Shown one piece after another: positions 26,513 to 35,205 of a stretch of DNA of 64,000 nucleotides; positions within the stretch are counted from its first letter, which is position 1, and each line of letters opens with the position of its first letter. The translations under genes were made by a program, and so were the position numbers. A model generated the notes under the pieces. That model had not been told where the DNA came from. It ran no database searches and saw only the letters and a program-made list of their open reading frames with translations. This DNA comes from Domibacillus indicus (GTDB lineage Bacteria; Bacillota; Bacilli; Bacillales; Domibacillaceae). The DNA lies in assembly GCF_000970685.1 (NCBI RefSeq), contig NZ_LAJB01000010.1, positions 1 through 64,000 of the forward strand. Reading direction: 5' to 3'.

Positions 26513-27199
26513 ATGGCAGTTGAAATTTATCAGGGCCATTCTCATCAGTTAACCCGTGCTGATGTGAATATTGTCATTGATGTGATACGTGCTTTTACTT
26601 TTGCCCATTATGCGTTCATAAAGGGAGCAAAAGAAATTTTGCTTGCAGAAACAATTGAATCAGCTTTTGAATTGAAAAAAAATTATCCGGAGTACATGCT
26701 CGCAGGTGAAGAAAAAGGGCTGCATATCCCCGGATTCGATTTTGATAATTCTCCTATGAGCCTCCTTGAAGCGGATCTGGCAGGAAGGGTGCTTGTCCAG
26801 AAAACAACCAACGGGGTAAGAGCGGCATTAAACGCGTTAAATGCGGGCCATGTATATGTAACGGGTTTTTCCAATGCAAAAACCACTGCACAATACATTC
26901 AAAAAACATTTGGACCCGGTCAAAAAATCCAGATTATTGCTTCGCATCCAACAGGAGATGATGACCTGGCCTGTGCGGAATATATGAAGAGTATTATTGA
27001 GGGCTGCGGCTCTGAGTCTGCAGGCAGCACAGAGCTGCGAATAACAGGATCAGAGGCTGCACAGAAATTTTTTGACAGCAGCCGGCCGGAATTTAAAGCC
27101 GGGGATATAGCTGTTTGTGTGAAGGAGCTGGAATCGGATTTTGTCATGGAAGTGAACCAGGAGCATAGCCTGCCAAAAATCGTGGAGGTGCAAATATGA
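26513..27199 (+). CDS. comB: 2-phosphosulfolactate phosphatase (ComB / YitC type)
   Basis: Removes phosphate from (2R)-phosphosulfolactate to give 3-sulfolactate, with Mg2+. 228 residues; family motifs are VNIVIDVIRAFTFAHYAF, AGEEKGLHIPGFDFDNSP and VQKTTNGVRAAL. I chose the ATG at 26513 (AAGGAG 6 bases upstream); an ATG directly before it is also possible. Overlaps comA by 4 bases (ATGA). In B. subtilis the homologue sits in the yit locus and sulfolactate is a major small molecule of spores. Confidence 0.88.
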   Translation: MAVEIYQGHSHQLTRADVNIVIDVIRAFTFAHYAFIKGAKEILLAETIESAFELKKNYPEYMLAGEEKGLHIPGFDFDNSPMSLLEADLAGRVLVQKTTNGVRAALNALNAGHVYVTGFSNAKTTAQYIQKTFGPGQKIQIIASHPTGDDDLACAEYMKSIIEGCGSESAGSTELRITGSEAAQKFFDSSRPEFKAGDIAVCVKELESDFVMEVNQEHSLPKIVEVQI

Positions 27200-27993
27200 T
27201 TTACACTGGGCTCAATTTGCCGGAAAGAACGAGCAAACCAAGAATGGACGGCATTACCGTGCTGATTGACAATGGGGTTCCATTACATTTTTTTGAAGAT
27301 ACCCTTAACAGCTCAGGGCAGTATATTGACTTTGTTAAATTTGGCTGGGGCACATCGGTGGTAACAAAGCATTTAGAGAAGAAAATTGCCTGTCTTCATG
27401 AAAACGACGTCAATTTCTTTTTTGGCGGAACATTATTTGAGAAATTCGTAAGCCAGGATAAAGTAAGTGACTATGAAAAGCTGCTTCGGAAATTTGACTG
27501 CAGGTATATGGAAATATCCAATGGCACGATAGATATGACTAATAAAGAAAAAGCTTTATACATTAAAAGGTTTTCCAAGGATTTTATTGTGTTCAGTGAA
27601 GTAGGAGCCAAAGACAGTATAAAAGCAATGCGCCAGAATGCATCTGAATGGGTTGAATGGATTTTAGAGGATCTGGATGCAGGTTCCGCAAAGGTTATCA
27701 CAGAAGCAAGAGAAAGCGGCACAAGTGGAATTTGCCGGGGGAATGGAGAAATCCGCCCGGAAATTATTGATAAAATCATTGAAGCCGGCATCGATATGAA
27801 AAAAATTATTTTTGAAGCGCCATCCAAGCAAATGCAGACGACTTTTATCAATATTGCCGGACCTAATGTCAACCTTGCTAATATTTCTTTCACTGACCCG
27901 ATTCCACTGGAAACGCTGAGACTGGGGCTGAGATCCGATACGTTTTACCTGGGGAAAGAACATGTCGCAACTAAAACATATGAAGTGAAATAG
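27196..27993 (+). CDS. comA: Phosphosulfolactate synthase (ComA / YitD type)
   Basis: Adds sulfite to phosphoenolpyruvate to form (2R)-phosphosulfolactate. The 265-residue TIM-barrel protein shows family motifs VKFGWGTSVV, FFFGGTLFEKFV, MEISNGTIDM and a substrate-binding ITEARESGTSGI. Translationally coupled to comB. Coenzyme M itself is not made by Bacillus; the two enzymes together explain sulfolactate accumulation in spores. A terminator lies at 28064. Confidence 0.9.
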   Translation: MIYTGLNLPERTSKPRMDGITVLIDNGVPLHFFEDTLNSSGQYIDFVKFGWGTSVVTKHLEKKIACLHENDVNFFFGGTLFEKFVSQDKVSDYEKLLRKFDCRYMEISNGTIDMTNKEKALYIKRFSKDFIVFSEVGAKDSIKAMRQNASEWVEWILEDLDAGSAKVITEARESGTSGICRGNGEIRPEIIDKIIEAGIDMKKIIFEAPSKQMQTTFINIAGPNVNLANISFTDPIPLETLRLGLRSDTFYLGKEHVATKTYEVK

Positions 27994-28063
27994 GGAGGGA
28001 CTGCAGCACATTCCCTTCTGCGAAGTGAGGCAGGTTTGTTTATGATATTAAATCGAACAGCGG

Positions 28064-28085
28064 GCCGGAGATTTCCGGCTTTTTG
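28064..28085 (+). terminator. Terminator of the comBA operon
   Basis: Stem GCCGGA (28064-28069) with TCCGGC (28074-28079), tail TTTTTGC. Confidence 0.75.
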
Positions 28086-28295
28086 CTTTTCCGGAAGGCT
28101 TTGCGCAAAGTAGCGAAGTAAAAGATACGGATTGAGGTCTGAATGGTTATGTGGAAGCGGGCATTTTTTAGTTGAAAGTATAATAGTTTTAAGGAAGGTA
28201 TTGTTTCTGTCAGGTATTGTAGGAATTTGATGAACGATTGATGTAGGTTTATCCTTTTTCATCTAGAAATATGTAGGGGAAAAGGGGGGAATCAA

Positions 28296-28697
28296 ATGGA
28301 AGAATGGAAATCATTGTTGGTGGAGCGGGTAAGCAACATTATTACAAGCAAAAGAACGACGAACTTTGAAGAAGCTGTTTTGCTGTTTGAAATGCGGTTT
28401 AATATGTTAACCAGGGAAATCGTAGAAAAAGATGCTTCCGTTGTAAAGATTAATAGATATGATGGAAAAAAGGCGTTTTTCTCAATCCTCAATTATCAGT
28501 TGGATTTGCTGAAAAAGGAGAAGGCAATTGAGGTCAGAACCGGTACGGAAAGCAAGCTGGAATTGATAGGTGAAATAAAATTTGAGAATGGCTTTGCTGT
28601 TATTGAGGTAAACTCTGTCAACAAGAAGCATTATTTAAGCGAGAAAAGCATTGATGCCCTGTTTAAAAAAGCTTTCTCGGCACTGGCCAAAGAATAA
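28296..28697 (+). CDS. Protein of unknown function, 133 residues
   Basis: A soluble, mixed-charge protein starting MEEWKSLLVERVSNIITSKR. The N-terminal half looks helical and the C-terminal half (EIKFENGFAVIEVNSVNKKH) looks like beta strands. Ribosome-binding site GGGGGGAATCAA. A hairpin follows directly. No domain is recognised. Confidence 0.6.
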   Translation: MEEWKSLLVERVSNIITSKRTTNFEEAVLLFEMRFNMLTREIVEKDASVVKINRYDGKKAFFSILNYQLDLLKKEKAIEVRTGTESKLELIGEIKFENGFAVIEVNSVNKKHYLSEKSIDALFKKAFSALAKE

Positions 28698-28726
28698 AAG
28701 CACCCTTGCTTTTAATAAGGGTGCTT
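28698..28726 (+). terminator. Terminator-like hairpin
   Basis: Perfect 10-bp stem AAGCACCCTT (28698-28707) with AAGGGTGCTT (28717-28726) immediately after the stop; the tail CCACATT is poor in T. Confidence 0.6.
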
Positions 28727-28830
28727 CCACATTACTGAAAAACAGATCTATCAAGAAGATATTCGTTTTTGGACTGTTTTTTTCTTATCAGCATCCAAAA
28801 TAAGCTGTTTTCTTCTAAAGTCAGGATCCG

Positions 28831-28950
28831 TGGCTGCAGTCTGCCGGCTGCGCTTTTCTGTGGGGCGAACAGTGAACCAGCGCCACTGCGTGCCGTCTGT
28901 TTCACCTGTCCGCTCGTCCCACGGAAGTCTCCGCCGTCAGCCCTCCGCCC
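28831..28950. repeat. GC-rich intergenic sequence resembling a common Bacillaceae repeat
   Basis: A GC-rich stretch in an AT-rich gap, with CTGCGCTTTTCTGTGGGGCG, GTGAACCAGCGCCACTGCG and ACGGAAGTCTCCGCCGTCAG. It resembles the degenerate intergenic repeat seen in many Bacillaceae genomes. The gap 28727-29218 holds no gene. Confidence 0.4.
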
Positions 28951-29218
28951 GTTGTGTTTCTGAAAAAGCGGGCGTGAAAGCTTTTTGTCTATCCATGTCT
29001 TATAGGTAAAAGAAAATCAATCGGTTGTTTCTAGCTCAATTCCCCTACCCACATCCATATATGGAGAAAGCACAGTGATCCATATATGCACCGGGGTCCC
29101 GAACACTCTTAGATGCTTTCGATTTAGCCTGGAAAGTATTTCTTTTTTTTACAGAATGATAAGAGCATACCTAATAAGAATGCTTCAGTGTAAGCCAGAG
29201 CTGCTTACAGCTTTCAGA

Positions 29219-30409
29219 TTAGTTATCCTGCTTCACCTTTTTGGCGCAGTCCATCAAGTAGCGTACAAAGGCTTCATCTCGGACCAGCCATGCGGCATGG
29301 GTGCGCTTTAGAAAGGTTTCTCCTTCCTGGAAGCTTGCAAAGGTTTCGGGAAGGGAAGCCTGATTATGTTCAATTTTCCACTCCTGTTCACTCACTGGAG
29401 AGAGAAGAAAGAATTCTCCCTGGCGGTTTTCGTACAAAGTGCCAAACGAGCTGCTTTTTGTATTATACCGGTTCCGCTTTGCATCCTCTTTTAATGGCTC
29501 CAATTCAAATGTCTCGGTAACAAACCGCCGGAAAGCGTCGGCAGTCAGCGGAGAGCCAGCTGCCTTCGCATGGCCGCCGCCGCCAAAAAAGCCTGCCGTT
29601 TCTGAAACATCGACTGAATCATGGATCGTTCGAAAGCTGATTCTCCGGCTGCCGGCATTAATAATAGCAATGTAATCCAGGTGAGGGCAGTCCTTGCTCA
29701 ACTCATTTCCAAGCTCAGAATGATATGACTCAGCAAATACGATGCCGGCAAACTGATTTTCAACAGGCGCCTGGATAAGCTCACGTCTTTTTCGCCGAAT
29801 ATATCTCTCTGTTTTTCTTTCCTCCATATCGAGTATTTTTTCTTCCAGCTCGTCAAAGAAAAAGTGATCGCTTGTTTTGAGCCGGTTTATCATTTTTTCT
29901 TCAAATTCATCAATGGAAATTAAAAAGAAAAGAGCATTCAGCCTCTGGGCCTGCCGGTTTCCATGCTTTTCCCACTCCCAAGTATCGTATTGCCGGACGA
30001 GTTCTACAAATTCATCAGCTGCGGGAGAAGGAGTTAAATATTCGTACGTAATTAAATAGTTGTACAGCAAAGAAGCAGCCGAGGCTAAGCGGCCTTCTTC
30101 CTCTTCTATAACGACATGCCCCCAGTCATAGTTGTTTAAATGAAGGGCGGTTTTATGATGGTCAAGCAGCTGGACCTTTCCGCCTGACTGATAAAAATCA
30201 TTAAGCTTTTGTTCGTTTTCTTCATTCACAGATAAATCCGTAATAAAAAGAAAGGTGCCTGGATCGCCATTTTCCAGGAACCATTGGACTTCCTGGTTTA
30301 AGCCGGAAATGGAGTTGTAGCGGACAGCAGCGTCCGATCCAAAAGCAAGCTTTGCCAAAATTCCACAGGAAACACCATCCAAATCGTTATGAGACAATAA
30401 TTTGTACAT
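29219..30409 (-). CDS. nrnB: DHH-family oligoribonuclease NrnB
   Basis: Degrades short RNAs and linear dinucleotides; in B. subtilis NrnB (YngD) is one of the nanoRNases. 396 residues: the DHH domain carries SHNDLDGVSCGI, FITDLSVNE and the name motif LLDHHKT; the DHHA1 domain carries FFGGGGHAKAAG. These are the Mn2+ and substrate-binding sites. I chose the ATG at 30409 (GAGGTG 6 bases upstream), giving the standard start MYKLLSHNDLDG. Divergent from uvsE. Confidence 0.88.
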   Translation of the reverse strand: MYKLLSHNDLDGVSCGILAKLAFGSDAAVRYNSISGLNQEVQWFLENGDPGTFLFITDLSVNEENEQKLNDFYQSGGKVQLLDHHKTALHLNNYDWGHVVIEEEEGRLASAASLLYNYLITYEYLTPSPAADEFVELVRQYDTWEWEKHGNRQAQRLNALFFLISIDEFEEKMINRLKTSDHFFFDELEEKILDMEERKTERYIRRKRRELIQAPVENQFAGIVFAESYHSELGNELSKDCPHLDYIAIINAGSRRISFRTIHDSVDVSETAGFFGGGGHAKAAGSPLTADAFRRFVTETFELEPLKEDAKRNRYNTKSSSFGTLYENRQGEFFLLSPVSEQEWKIEHNQASLPETFASFQEGETFLKRTHAAWLVRDEAFVRYLMDCAKKVKQDN

Positions 30410-30530
30410 GCTTTTCACCTCAAAATGTAGTATGAGGACAAAGAGCGAAAAATATTGAAGTGCAGCTCCTCTTTCCACGCAGTATGCCGCTTTTTATTCT
30501 GGGCAAAATAGAAAGAAAAGGAGTGAAGAG

Positions 30531-31502
30531 ATGACTTTAGTCCGTCTTGGCTATGCCGCTATGAGCATGAACGTAAAAAACGGTTCTCCGTCGCAGACAA
30601 TGACACATGCCCAGTTTTCAAAAATCAAGGACAGGGAAGCAGCCATTCATAAATTAGAACGTATTGCTATATCCAATATAACCAACTGTCTTCGCCTGCT
30701 CCGCCACAATGCGGCACATGATATCAATTTCTTTCGGCTGAGCTCTAAAATTATCCCAATGGCCCATCACCCCGATCTTCCTGACTGGAACTATATGCCG
30801 CCTCTTAAGGAAAGCCTCGGTAATATTCGTTCTTATTTAAAGGAACACCCGGAAATGAGGGTTGATTTTCATCCGGATCATTTTGTGGTGTTAAACACAC
30901 CAAAAACAGATATTTTAAAAACAGCCGTCCGAACGCTTCATATGCATAAACTGCTTTTAAAAGAAATGGGCATTGAGCCGGAACAGCGGTGCGTCATTCA
31001 TGTAGGCGGTGCTTATAACAACAAGGAGAAGGCATTAGAGCAGTTTTTAACCAATTGGGGCCGGATTTCTGTTTCCCTACAGAAAATGATTATGCTTGAA
31101 AATGATGATAAAACATTTACGCTCAGTGATGTGCTGTATCTTTGTGAAAAAATCGGCCTGCCGCTTGTTTTTGATTATCATCATTACCGGGCAAACCATG
31201 AAGAAGGAGAAAATTGGGAAGAAAAGTGGGAGCGTGTTACAAAAACATGGAGTTCTTCAAAACTGCCTGTGAAAATGCATATATCGAGCCCGAAATCCGA
31301 AACGGATTTCAGGGCACATGCAGATTTTATTGATGCAAAAGAGTTTCTGGATTTTCTTCAGCGCATAAAGGGGAGTGTACCGCAAATTGATGTAATGATT
31401 GAAGCAAAGCAAAAAGATAATGCGCTTTTCGCGTTAATGCGGGAAGTGAAAAAAGCCGGAGTGGAGCAGGCAGACGGCGCCAGTTTTTATATAAAGGGGT
31501 AA
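30531..31502 (+). CDS. uvsE: UV-damage endonuclease UvsE (UvdE)
   Basis: Nicks DNA 5' to UV photoproducts, starting an excision pathway separate from UvrABC. 323 residues with a TIM-barrel and metal-binding residues in MRVDFHPDHFVVLN, CVIHVGGAYNNKEKAL, MLENDDKTFT and LVFDYHHYRANHE, all characteristic. Widespread in Bacillus and relevant to spore UV resistance. Ribosome-binding site AAAAGGAGTGAAGAG. Confidence 0.92.
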   Translation: MTLVRLGYAAMSMNVKNGSPSQTMTHAQFSKIKDREAAIHKLERIAISNITNCLRLLRHNAAHDINFFRLSSKIIPMAHHPDLPDWNYMPPLKESLGNIRSYLKEHPEMRVDFHPDHFVVLNTPKTDILKTAVRTLHMHKLLLKEMGIEPEQRCVIHVGGAYNNKEKALEQFLTNWGRISVSLQKMIMLENDDKTFTLSDVLYLCEKIGLPLVFDYHHYRANHEEGENWEEKWERVTKTWSSSKLPVKMHISSPKSETDFRAHADFIDAKEFLDFLQRIKGSVPQIDVMIEAKQKDNALFALMREVKKAGVEQADGASFYIKG

Positions 31503-31572
31503 GTCAAATGAATGACAGCATAAATCCGTATTTATGCTGCTTCAGCGTGTATCCGTGGAGCCGCCTTTCCAT

Positions 31573-31603
31573 CTGGCAGGCGATAGGCCCGCTTGCCTGC
31601 CAG
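31573..31603. repeat. Perfect inverted repeat in GC-rich spacer
   Basis: CTGGCAGGC (31573-31581) and GCCTGCCAG (31595-31603). The flanking sequence TTTCCATCTGGCAGGCG resembles the core of the repeat at 22673-22881 (TTCCATGGGGCAGGCG). Confidence 0.45.
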
Positions 31604-31620
31604 AAGCTTTCATAAAAAAA

Positions 31621-31645
31621 AGGCTGGCGACTTTGTCGGCAGCCT
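31621..31645 (-). terminator. Terminator of the OsmC gene
   Basis: AGGCTGGCGAC and GTCGGCAGCCT pair around TTT with one mismatch; on the minus strand the stem is followed by T8. Confidence 0.8.
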
Positions 31646-31658
31646 CAAGCAAAAGCAA

Positions 31659-32105
31659 TTATCCTTTTGTCCAGTCGATTTCCAGTTCAATTCCGGCTGC
31701 TCTCATCATTGTCAACACAGGGCAGCGGGCATCTGTTTTTTCTTTTAATTCAGCGATTCGTTCATCCGATTCAGTCGTGTTGACGATTACTTTAAACCAC
31801 ACTTTTTCAAAAAAAACACGCGCTCCTGTTTCTCCTCGCATACCTTTCGGGTCTAACTGGCCTTTGACATCAAATTGTAAAGATTGCAGGTCAAAATCCA
31901 TCTCCTGTGCCACCATAACAGCAATAATGTTTTCACAGCCTGCCAGTGAAGCGAGAAGGTAGGAAAGTGGATCGGGACCTGCATCGCTGCCGCCGATCTC
32001 TTTCGGTTCATCCAAAATAATTTCATGCTGCTTTGATTTTATGGTTGTTTTAAACTTTTCTGAGGCTCCGGACACATGAAAAGTCATTTTATCCGTTAAA
32101 TTCAT
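31659..32105 (-). CDS. OsmC/Ohr-family protein (YhfA type)
   Basis: A 148-residue dimer-forming peroxidase-like protein with both conserved cysteines: Cys57 in LASLAGCENII and Cys128 in DARCPVLTMM. The family reduces organic hydroperoxides or otherwise responds to thiol stress; the YhfA branch is less well characterised. Ribosome-binding site AGGAGGATATTGAA. Single gene with its own terminator. Confidence 0.86.
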   Translation of the reverse strand: MNLTDKMTFHVSGASEKFKTTIKSKQHEIILDEPKEIGGSDAGPDPLSYLLASLAGCENIIAVMVAQEMDFDLQSLQFDVKGQLDPKGMRGETGARVFFEKVWFKVIVNTTESDERIAELKEKTDARCPVLTMMRAAGIELEIDWTKG

Positions 32106-32188
32106 TTCAATATCCTCCTGTTCATGAGTATTGCTTATATAGCTTGCCGCAGTTATTAAAAATTAACCGTGTTAGATAAACAGCAGGT

Positions 32189-32230
32189 GCCAGCCCGCAG
32201 CTCACCACGCTGCGTTTTAAAAGAAATTCT
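32189..32230. repeat. Partial copy of the intergenic repeat
   Basis: GCCAGCCCGCAGCTCACCAC followed by a CTGCGTTTTAAAAGAAATTC-like end matches the right end of the element at 22841-22881 at most positions. Confidence 0.5.
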
Positions 32231-32350
32231 TATATATAGGAAACGGCGGAGGCAAAAAGCGTAATTCTACCCTTATCGCCGCAGCAATGACAGTGTTATT
32301 TATATCTTTACGGAGTTCTCTGGATAGGAAACTATTCCTAATGTGACAGA

Positions 32351-32381
32351 AAATCCAGTCCTTTCAGCGAGGACTGGATTT
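32351..32381 (-). terminator. Terminator of the DUF2512 gene
   Basis: Perfect stem AAATCCAGTCCT (32351-32362) with AGGACTGGATTT (32370-32381); TTTTCTGTC follows on the minus strand. Confidence 0.8.
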
Positions 32382-32412
32382 AATTAAGCATTCATTTGTT
32401 TTTATTGAAAAA

Positions 32413-33762
32413 TTATTTTCTTTTGCTTTTCTTTTGTTTTTCTTTTCCCTTTGTACCGGCAGGCTTTATCGTTATTTCTGAGCCGGCCTCTGTTTTATAC
32501 TGGTCAACAGCAATGTTTTTCTTCTTATTGGAGCCGTTAGAAGAGCCCTGGTCTTCGGTAATAAGGTCTTGAATAGCAGCCCTTATCGCCATATCGGCCG
32601 CAGCTTCTGTCTGGTATGGATCTGCCACGGAAATAGTGTTTTGTACATTTAACTGTCCTGCTTCGTTCTGTTCATCGGTTACAGGAGCCTTTTTGGCTGT
32701 GCGAGTACCTGCTATGTCAGCTCCAGCTTCTGCCAGGTACAGACCATCAACATTATTTTTTGTTTTTCCCGACTGCCCTGGCGAGCCCTGGCCGCCATTT
32801 GCATTGGAGCTTTTAGCAACAGGCTTGACTGACATATCAGACCCGGCTTCCGCCTGGTACGGATCACCAGCATTGTTTTGGGATTTACCGGACTGTCCCG
32901 CCGAGTACTGGCTGCCGTTTGTGTTGGAGCTTTTGGCTTCAGGCTTGACTGACATATCAGACCCGGCTTCTGCCTGGTATGAATTACTGGCATCGTTTTT
33001 TGTTTTGCCGGATCGGACCGGTGAGCCGAGGCCGCTGTTTATGCTGGTGTTTTTAACTGCTGGATTCACTGACATGTCAGAGCCGGCTTCTGCCCGGTAT
33101 GGATCACTGGCATTGTTTTTGGTTTTATTAGACTGTCCCGCTGAGACCTGGCTGCCGTTTGCATTGGTGTTTTTGGCAGGTTTAACCGCCATATCAGACC
33201 CGGCTTCTGTTTTATACTGGGTGACAGCAATATTTTTCCTCTTGTCCAGCTGGGCATTGGAGACTTGTTTGCCGTTTGCTTTAGCATTTTTGGTTACAGG
33301 CCGGACTGCCATGTCAGAGCCAGCTTCTGTCTGGTATTTAAAGGTGGACACAGTTTTAGAAGTATTCGCCTTATTATTAGCAGAACTTTTTTGTCCTTTT
33401 TGCAGTCCTTTTGTAAGTCCCTGCTTCTGCAGGTACATATGGAAAAAGAATTCGCCAGCCATAATGATAACAGCAGACAAAAAAGCAGCGGTTCCTAATG
33501 GAATGGGGCCTTCAAACAAAAGAGCTCCCAGTGCCCACACGACCAGCAGTGCTAAACCGAAATCCGCAAGTGTGGAAACGGTGTTTTTGAATCTGGGCAA
33601 AAGAAACAGATCTCCGATAAGGAAGCCCACACCGGTCAGCAGAACGCTGGTCGTCAGAATATCGCCAATAGAAACGTTATACAGTCCGCCCAAGACAATC
33701 CAAAGAACAAATGTGACCATTACAAATTTTATTAACAGAGCTGTTACATATTTTATTGTCAT
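32413..33762 (-). CDS. DUF2512 (YndM-like) membrane protein with long repeat tail
   Basis: Residues 1-118 form four membrane helices of the DUF2512/YndM family (FLIGDLFLLPRFKNTVSTLA is typical), whose members are usually 120-160 residues. Here a hydrophilic tail follows (to residue 449) made of eight units of 39-41 residues, each with the core YxTEAGSDMxVKP (Tyr at 143, 183, 222, 262, 302, 342, 383, 422). The linkers are rich in Lys, Asn, Gly, Ser and Gln. The end KGKEKQKKSKRK is very basic. The role is unknown; DUF2512 genes often belong to sporulation regulons. Ribosome-binding site GAAGGAGGAACGAAC. Confidence 0.8.
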   Translation of the reverse strand: MTIKYVTALLIKFVMVTFVLWIVLGGLYNVSIGDILTTSVLLTGVGFLIGDLFLLPRFKNTVSTLADFGLALLVVWALGALLFEGPIPLGTAAFLSAVIIMAGEFFFHMYLQKQGLTKGLQKGQKSSANNKANTSKTVSTFKYQTEAGSDMAVRPVTKNAKANGKQVSNAQLDKRKNIAVTQYKTEAGSDMAVKPAKNTNANGSQVSAGQSNKTKNNASDPYRAEAGSDMSVNPAVKNTSINSGLGSPVRSGKTKNDASNSYQAEAGSDMSVKPEAKSSNTNGSQYSAGQSGKSQNNAGDPYQAEAGSDMSVKPVAKSSNANGGQGSPGQSGKTKNNVDGLYLAEAGADIAGTRTAKKAPVTDEQNEAGQLNVQNTISVADPYQTEAAADMAIRAAIQDLITEDQGSSNGSNKKKNIAVDQYKTEAGSEITIKPAGTKGKEKQKKSKRK

Positions 33763-33971
33763 GTTCGTTCCTCCTTCGTCTTTAAAATCTTTGCAGAGCG
33801 CGTTTCACACAATATCTTCTCCCTTTTTCGATATTTAACCCGTGTAATGAACAAAATAATGGTCAGATGGTTTGCTGGACCGCGTAATGCTGCCTTGCTG
33901 TTGTTTTGTTTACAGGCAAAAGTACGGATTACTATGTTGTTTTTAACTGTTAAGCCGGTGAAACAAAAAAA

Positions 33972-34000
33972 GCCGGCTTCTTTGTGGAAAAGAAACCAGC
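33972..34000. terminator. Terminator with T-runs on both sides
   Basis: GCCGGCTTCTTT (33972-33983) pairs with AAAGAAACCAGC (33989-34000) with wobble pairs; T7 follows on the minus strand and ATTTTTT on the plus strand. It ends the MnxD-paralogue transcript coming from the right. Confidence 0.7.
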
Positions 34001-34089
34001 CATTTTTTATTTAGGAAAACATGTTTTTATTCAACAAAAACAGCCATATGGTAGATAATTAAGGAAAAGAGAAGGATTTTTCCAGCGCA

Positions 34090-34929
34090 TTAAAAGGCTG
34101 ATGAAATAATTGCCTGAACAGCAGAAAGGGGTATTATTATTTTCTGTTCTTTCTTTATGGAAATAACGGTTACGGCTTCCTGGTCTACTTCATGGATAAC
34201 GCCGGTAATAACCTGGCCAGGAAGAATTACTTTTACGTTTTTATGCAGATAGCCAAGCAAAAAAATGGGCAGTGTTATTTTGAAGAAAAGGTGAAGCAGC
34301 GCAGGGGAAGAAGCGACCGTTTCGCCGAATTGAAACATAAGTAACCGGCGGAGCGCAGGATCAATATTGAGCAGCGCCGGCTCTTTATCCAGTCCAGGAT
34401 GGCGTGTAAAGGATTTTACCACCTGTATTTTTAAAAATGGAATGATAATTTCCTGTTCTTTTTTCTTTAAAAGCACGAAATCACGTCCAGCGACTTCAAC
34501 ACGTCCAGACTGCTTATAAAAAAGGGCAGTGCTTTTTCGTGCAGCTTTTTGACTCAGCTTTTTTCGGCGGATATTTGCTTTTGGAGAAACGGCACGGCTT
34601 TTCGCTGTTTGTCGGACTGCCAGGTTTTTTTTTAGTAAAATACTTTTTCTGATATTGGATTTTGTAGCTTGATCTCCTGTTTCTTCAGCAGCTGCCATGT
34701 CTTTTTCCGCTTCACGTATAAGAATGACTTCTGCCCACTGGCCGATTAAGCCCTCAAATGAAACTCTTCTTCCTTCTTCCGACTGCTCGTTTGATAACGC
34801 AAGATTCAGCAGCAGATCATTGGCTTCCTCAATCTTAGCCTCGAGTTCTTCCTGTTCTTCTTCGGGAAGACAGGAGGACGGAGAAGGAAAAGCCGGCTTT
34901 TTTATATCATTCAAATGGTTTTCCTCCAT
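34090..34929 (-). CDS. Paralogue of the MnxD-like protein
   Basis: A 279-residue soluble protein that clearly aligns with the protein at 40373-41137: GRVEVAGRDFVLL / GRVNAIGRDFVML, then IIIPF / MWIPF, LLMFQFGETVA / LLSNFGETVA, and a C-terminal VITGVIHEVDQEAV / AVTGKIEETRKKI. Each looks like two small beta-barrels joined by a helical part. This copy has a basic linker (SPKANIRRKKLSQKAARK, ~110-127) and an acidic N-terminus. I chose the ATG at 34929 (AAAGGAAG upstream). Function unknown; its position at the mnx locus suggests a spore-surface role. Confidence 0.65.
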   Translation of the reverse strand: MEENHLNDIKKPAFPSPSSCLPEEEQEELEAKIEEANDLLLNLALSNEQSEEGRRVSFEGLIGQWAEVILIREAEKDMAAAEETGDQATKSNIRKSILLKKNLAVRQTAKSRAVSPKANIRRKKLSQKAARKSTALFYKQSGRVEVAGRDFVLLKKKEQEIIIPFLKIQVVKSFTRHPGLDKEPALLNIDPALRRLLMFQFGETVASSPALLHLFFKITLPIFLLGYLHKNVKVILPGQVITGVIHEVDQEAVTVISIKKEQKIIIPLSAVQAIISSAF

Positions 34930-35205
34930 ATGGATACTTCCTTTCCAAATCAAACGTAGTATTTTTGCCGTGATTGGAAAACGGTCTTGGTTTTTCTTCA
35001 TATTGTATGTGAATGGTTTTTACTTGTGATTTAAAAGAAAAAATTCCATTTTTTCACGGAAAAGGGCAAGGGGTTTATTCGTATCTAGCAGTCAAGCATA
35101 AAATAATAGCAAGCTGTAAGAAGCAAAACAAAATCGCCACGCAGCTTTTCTGTATGCTTTTTCGGTGGATTGGCGTTCATTTTAAAGAAAAAGGAGGAAA
35201 GAAAA

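Noticed and set aside
32636-33838. A 400-codon open frame on the plus strand opposite the DUF2512 gene
   Set aside because: It is a shadow of the repeat tail on the other strand and has no ribosome-binding site or recognisable domain.
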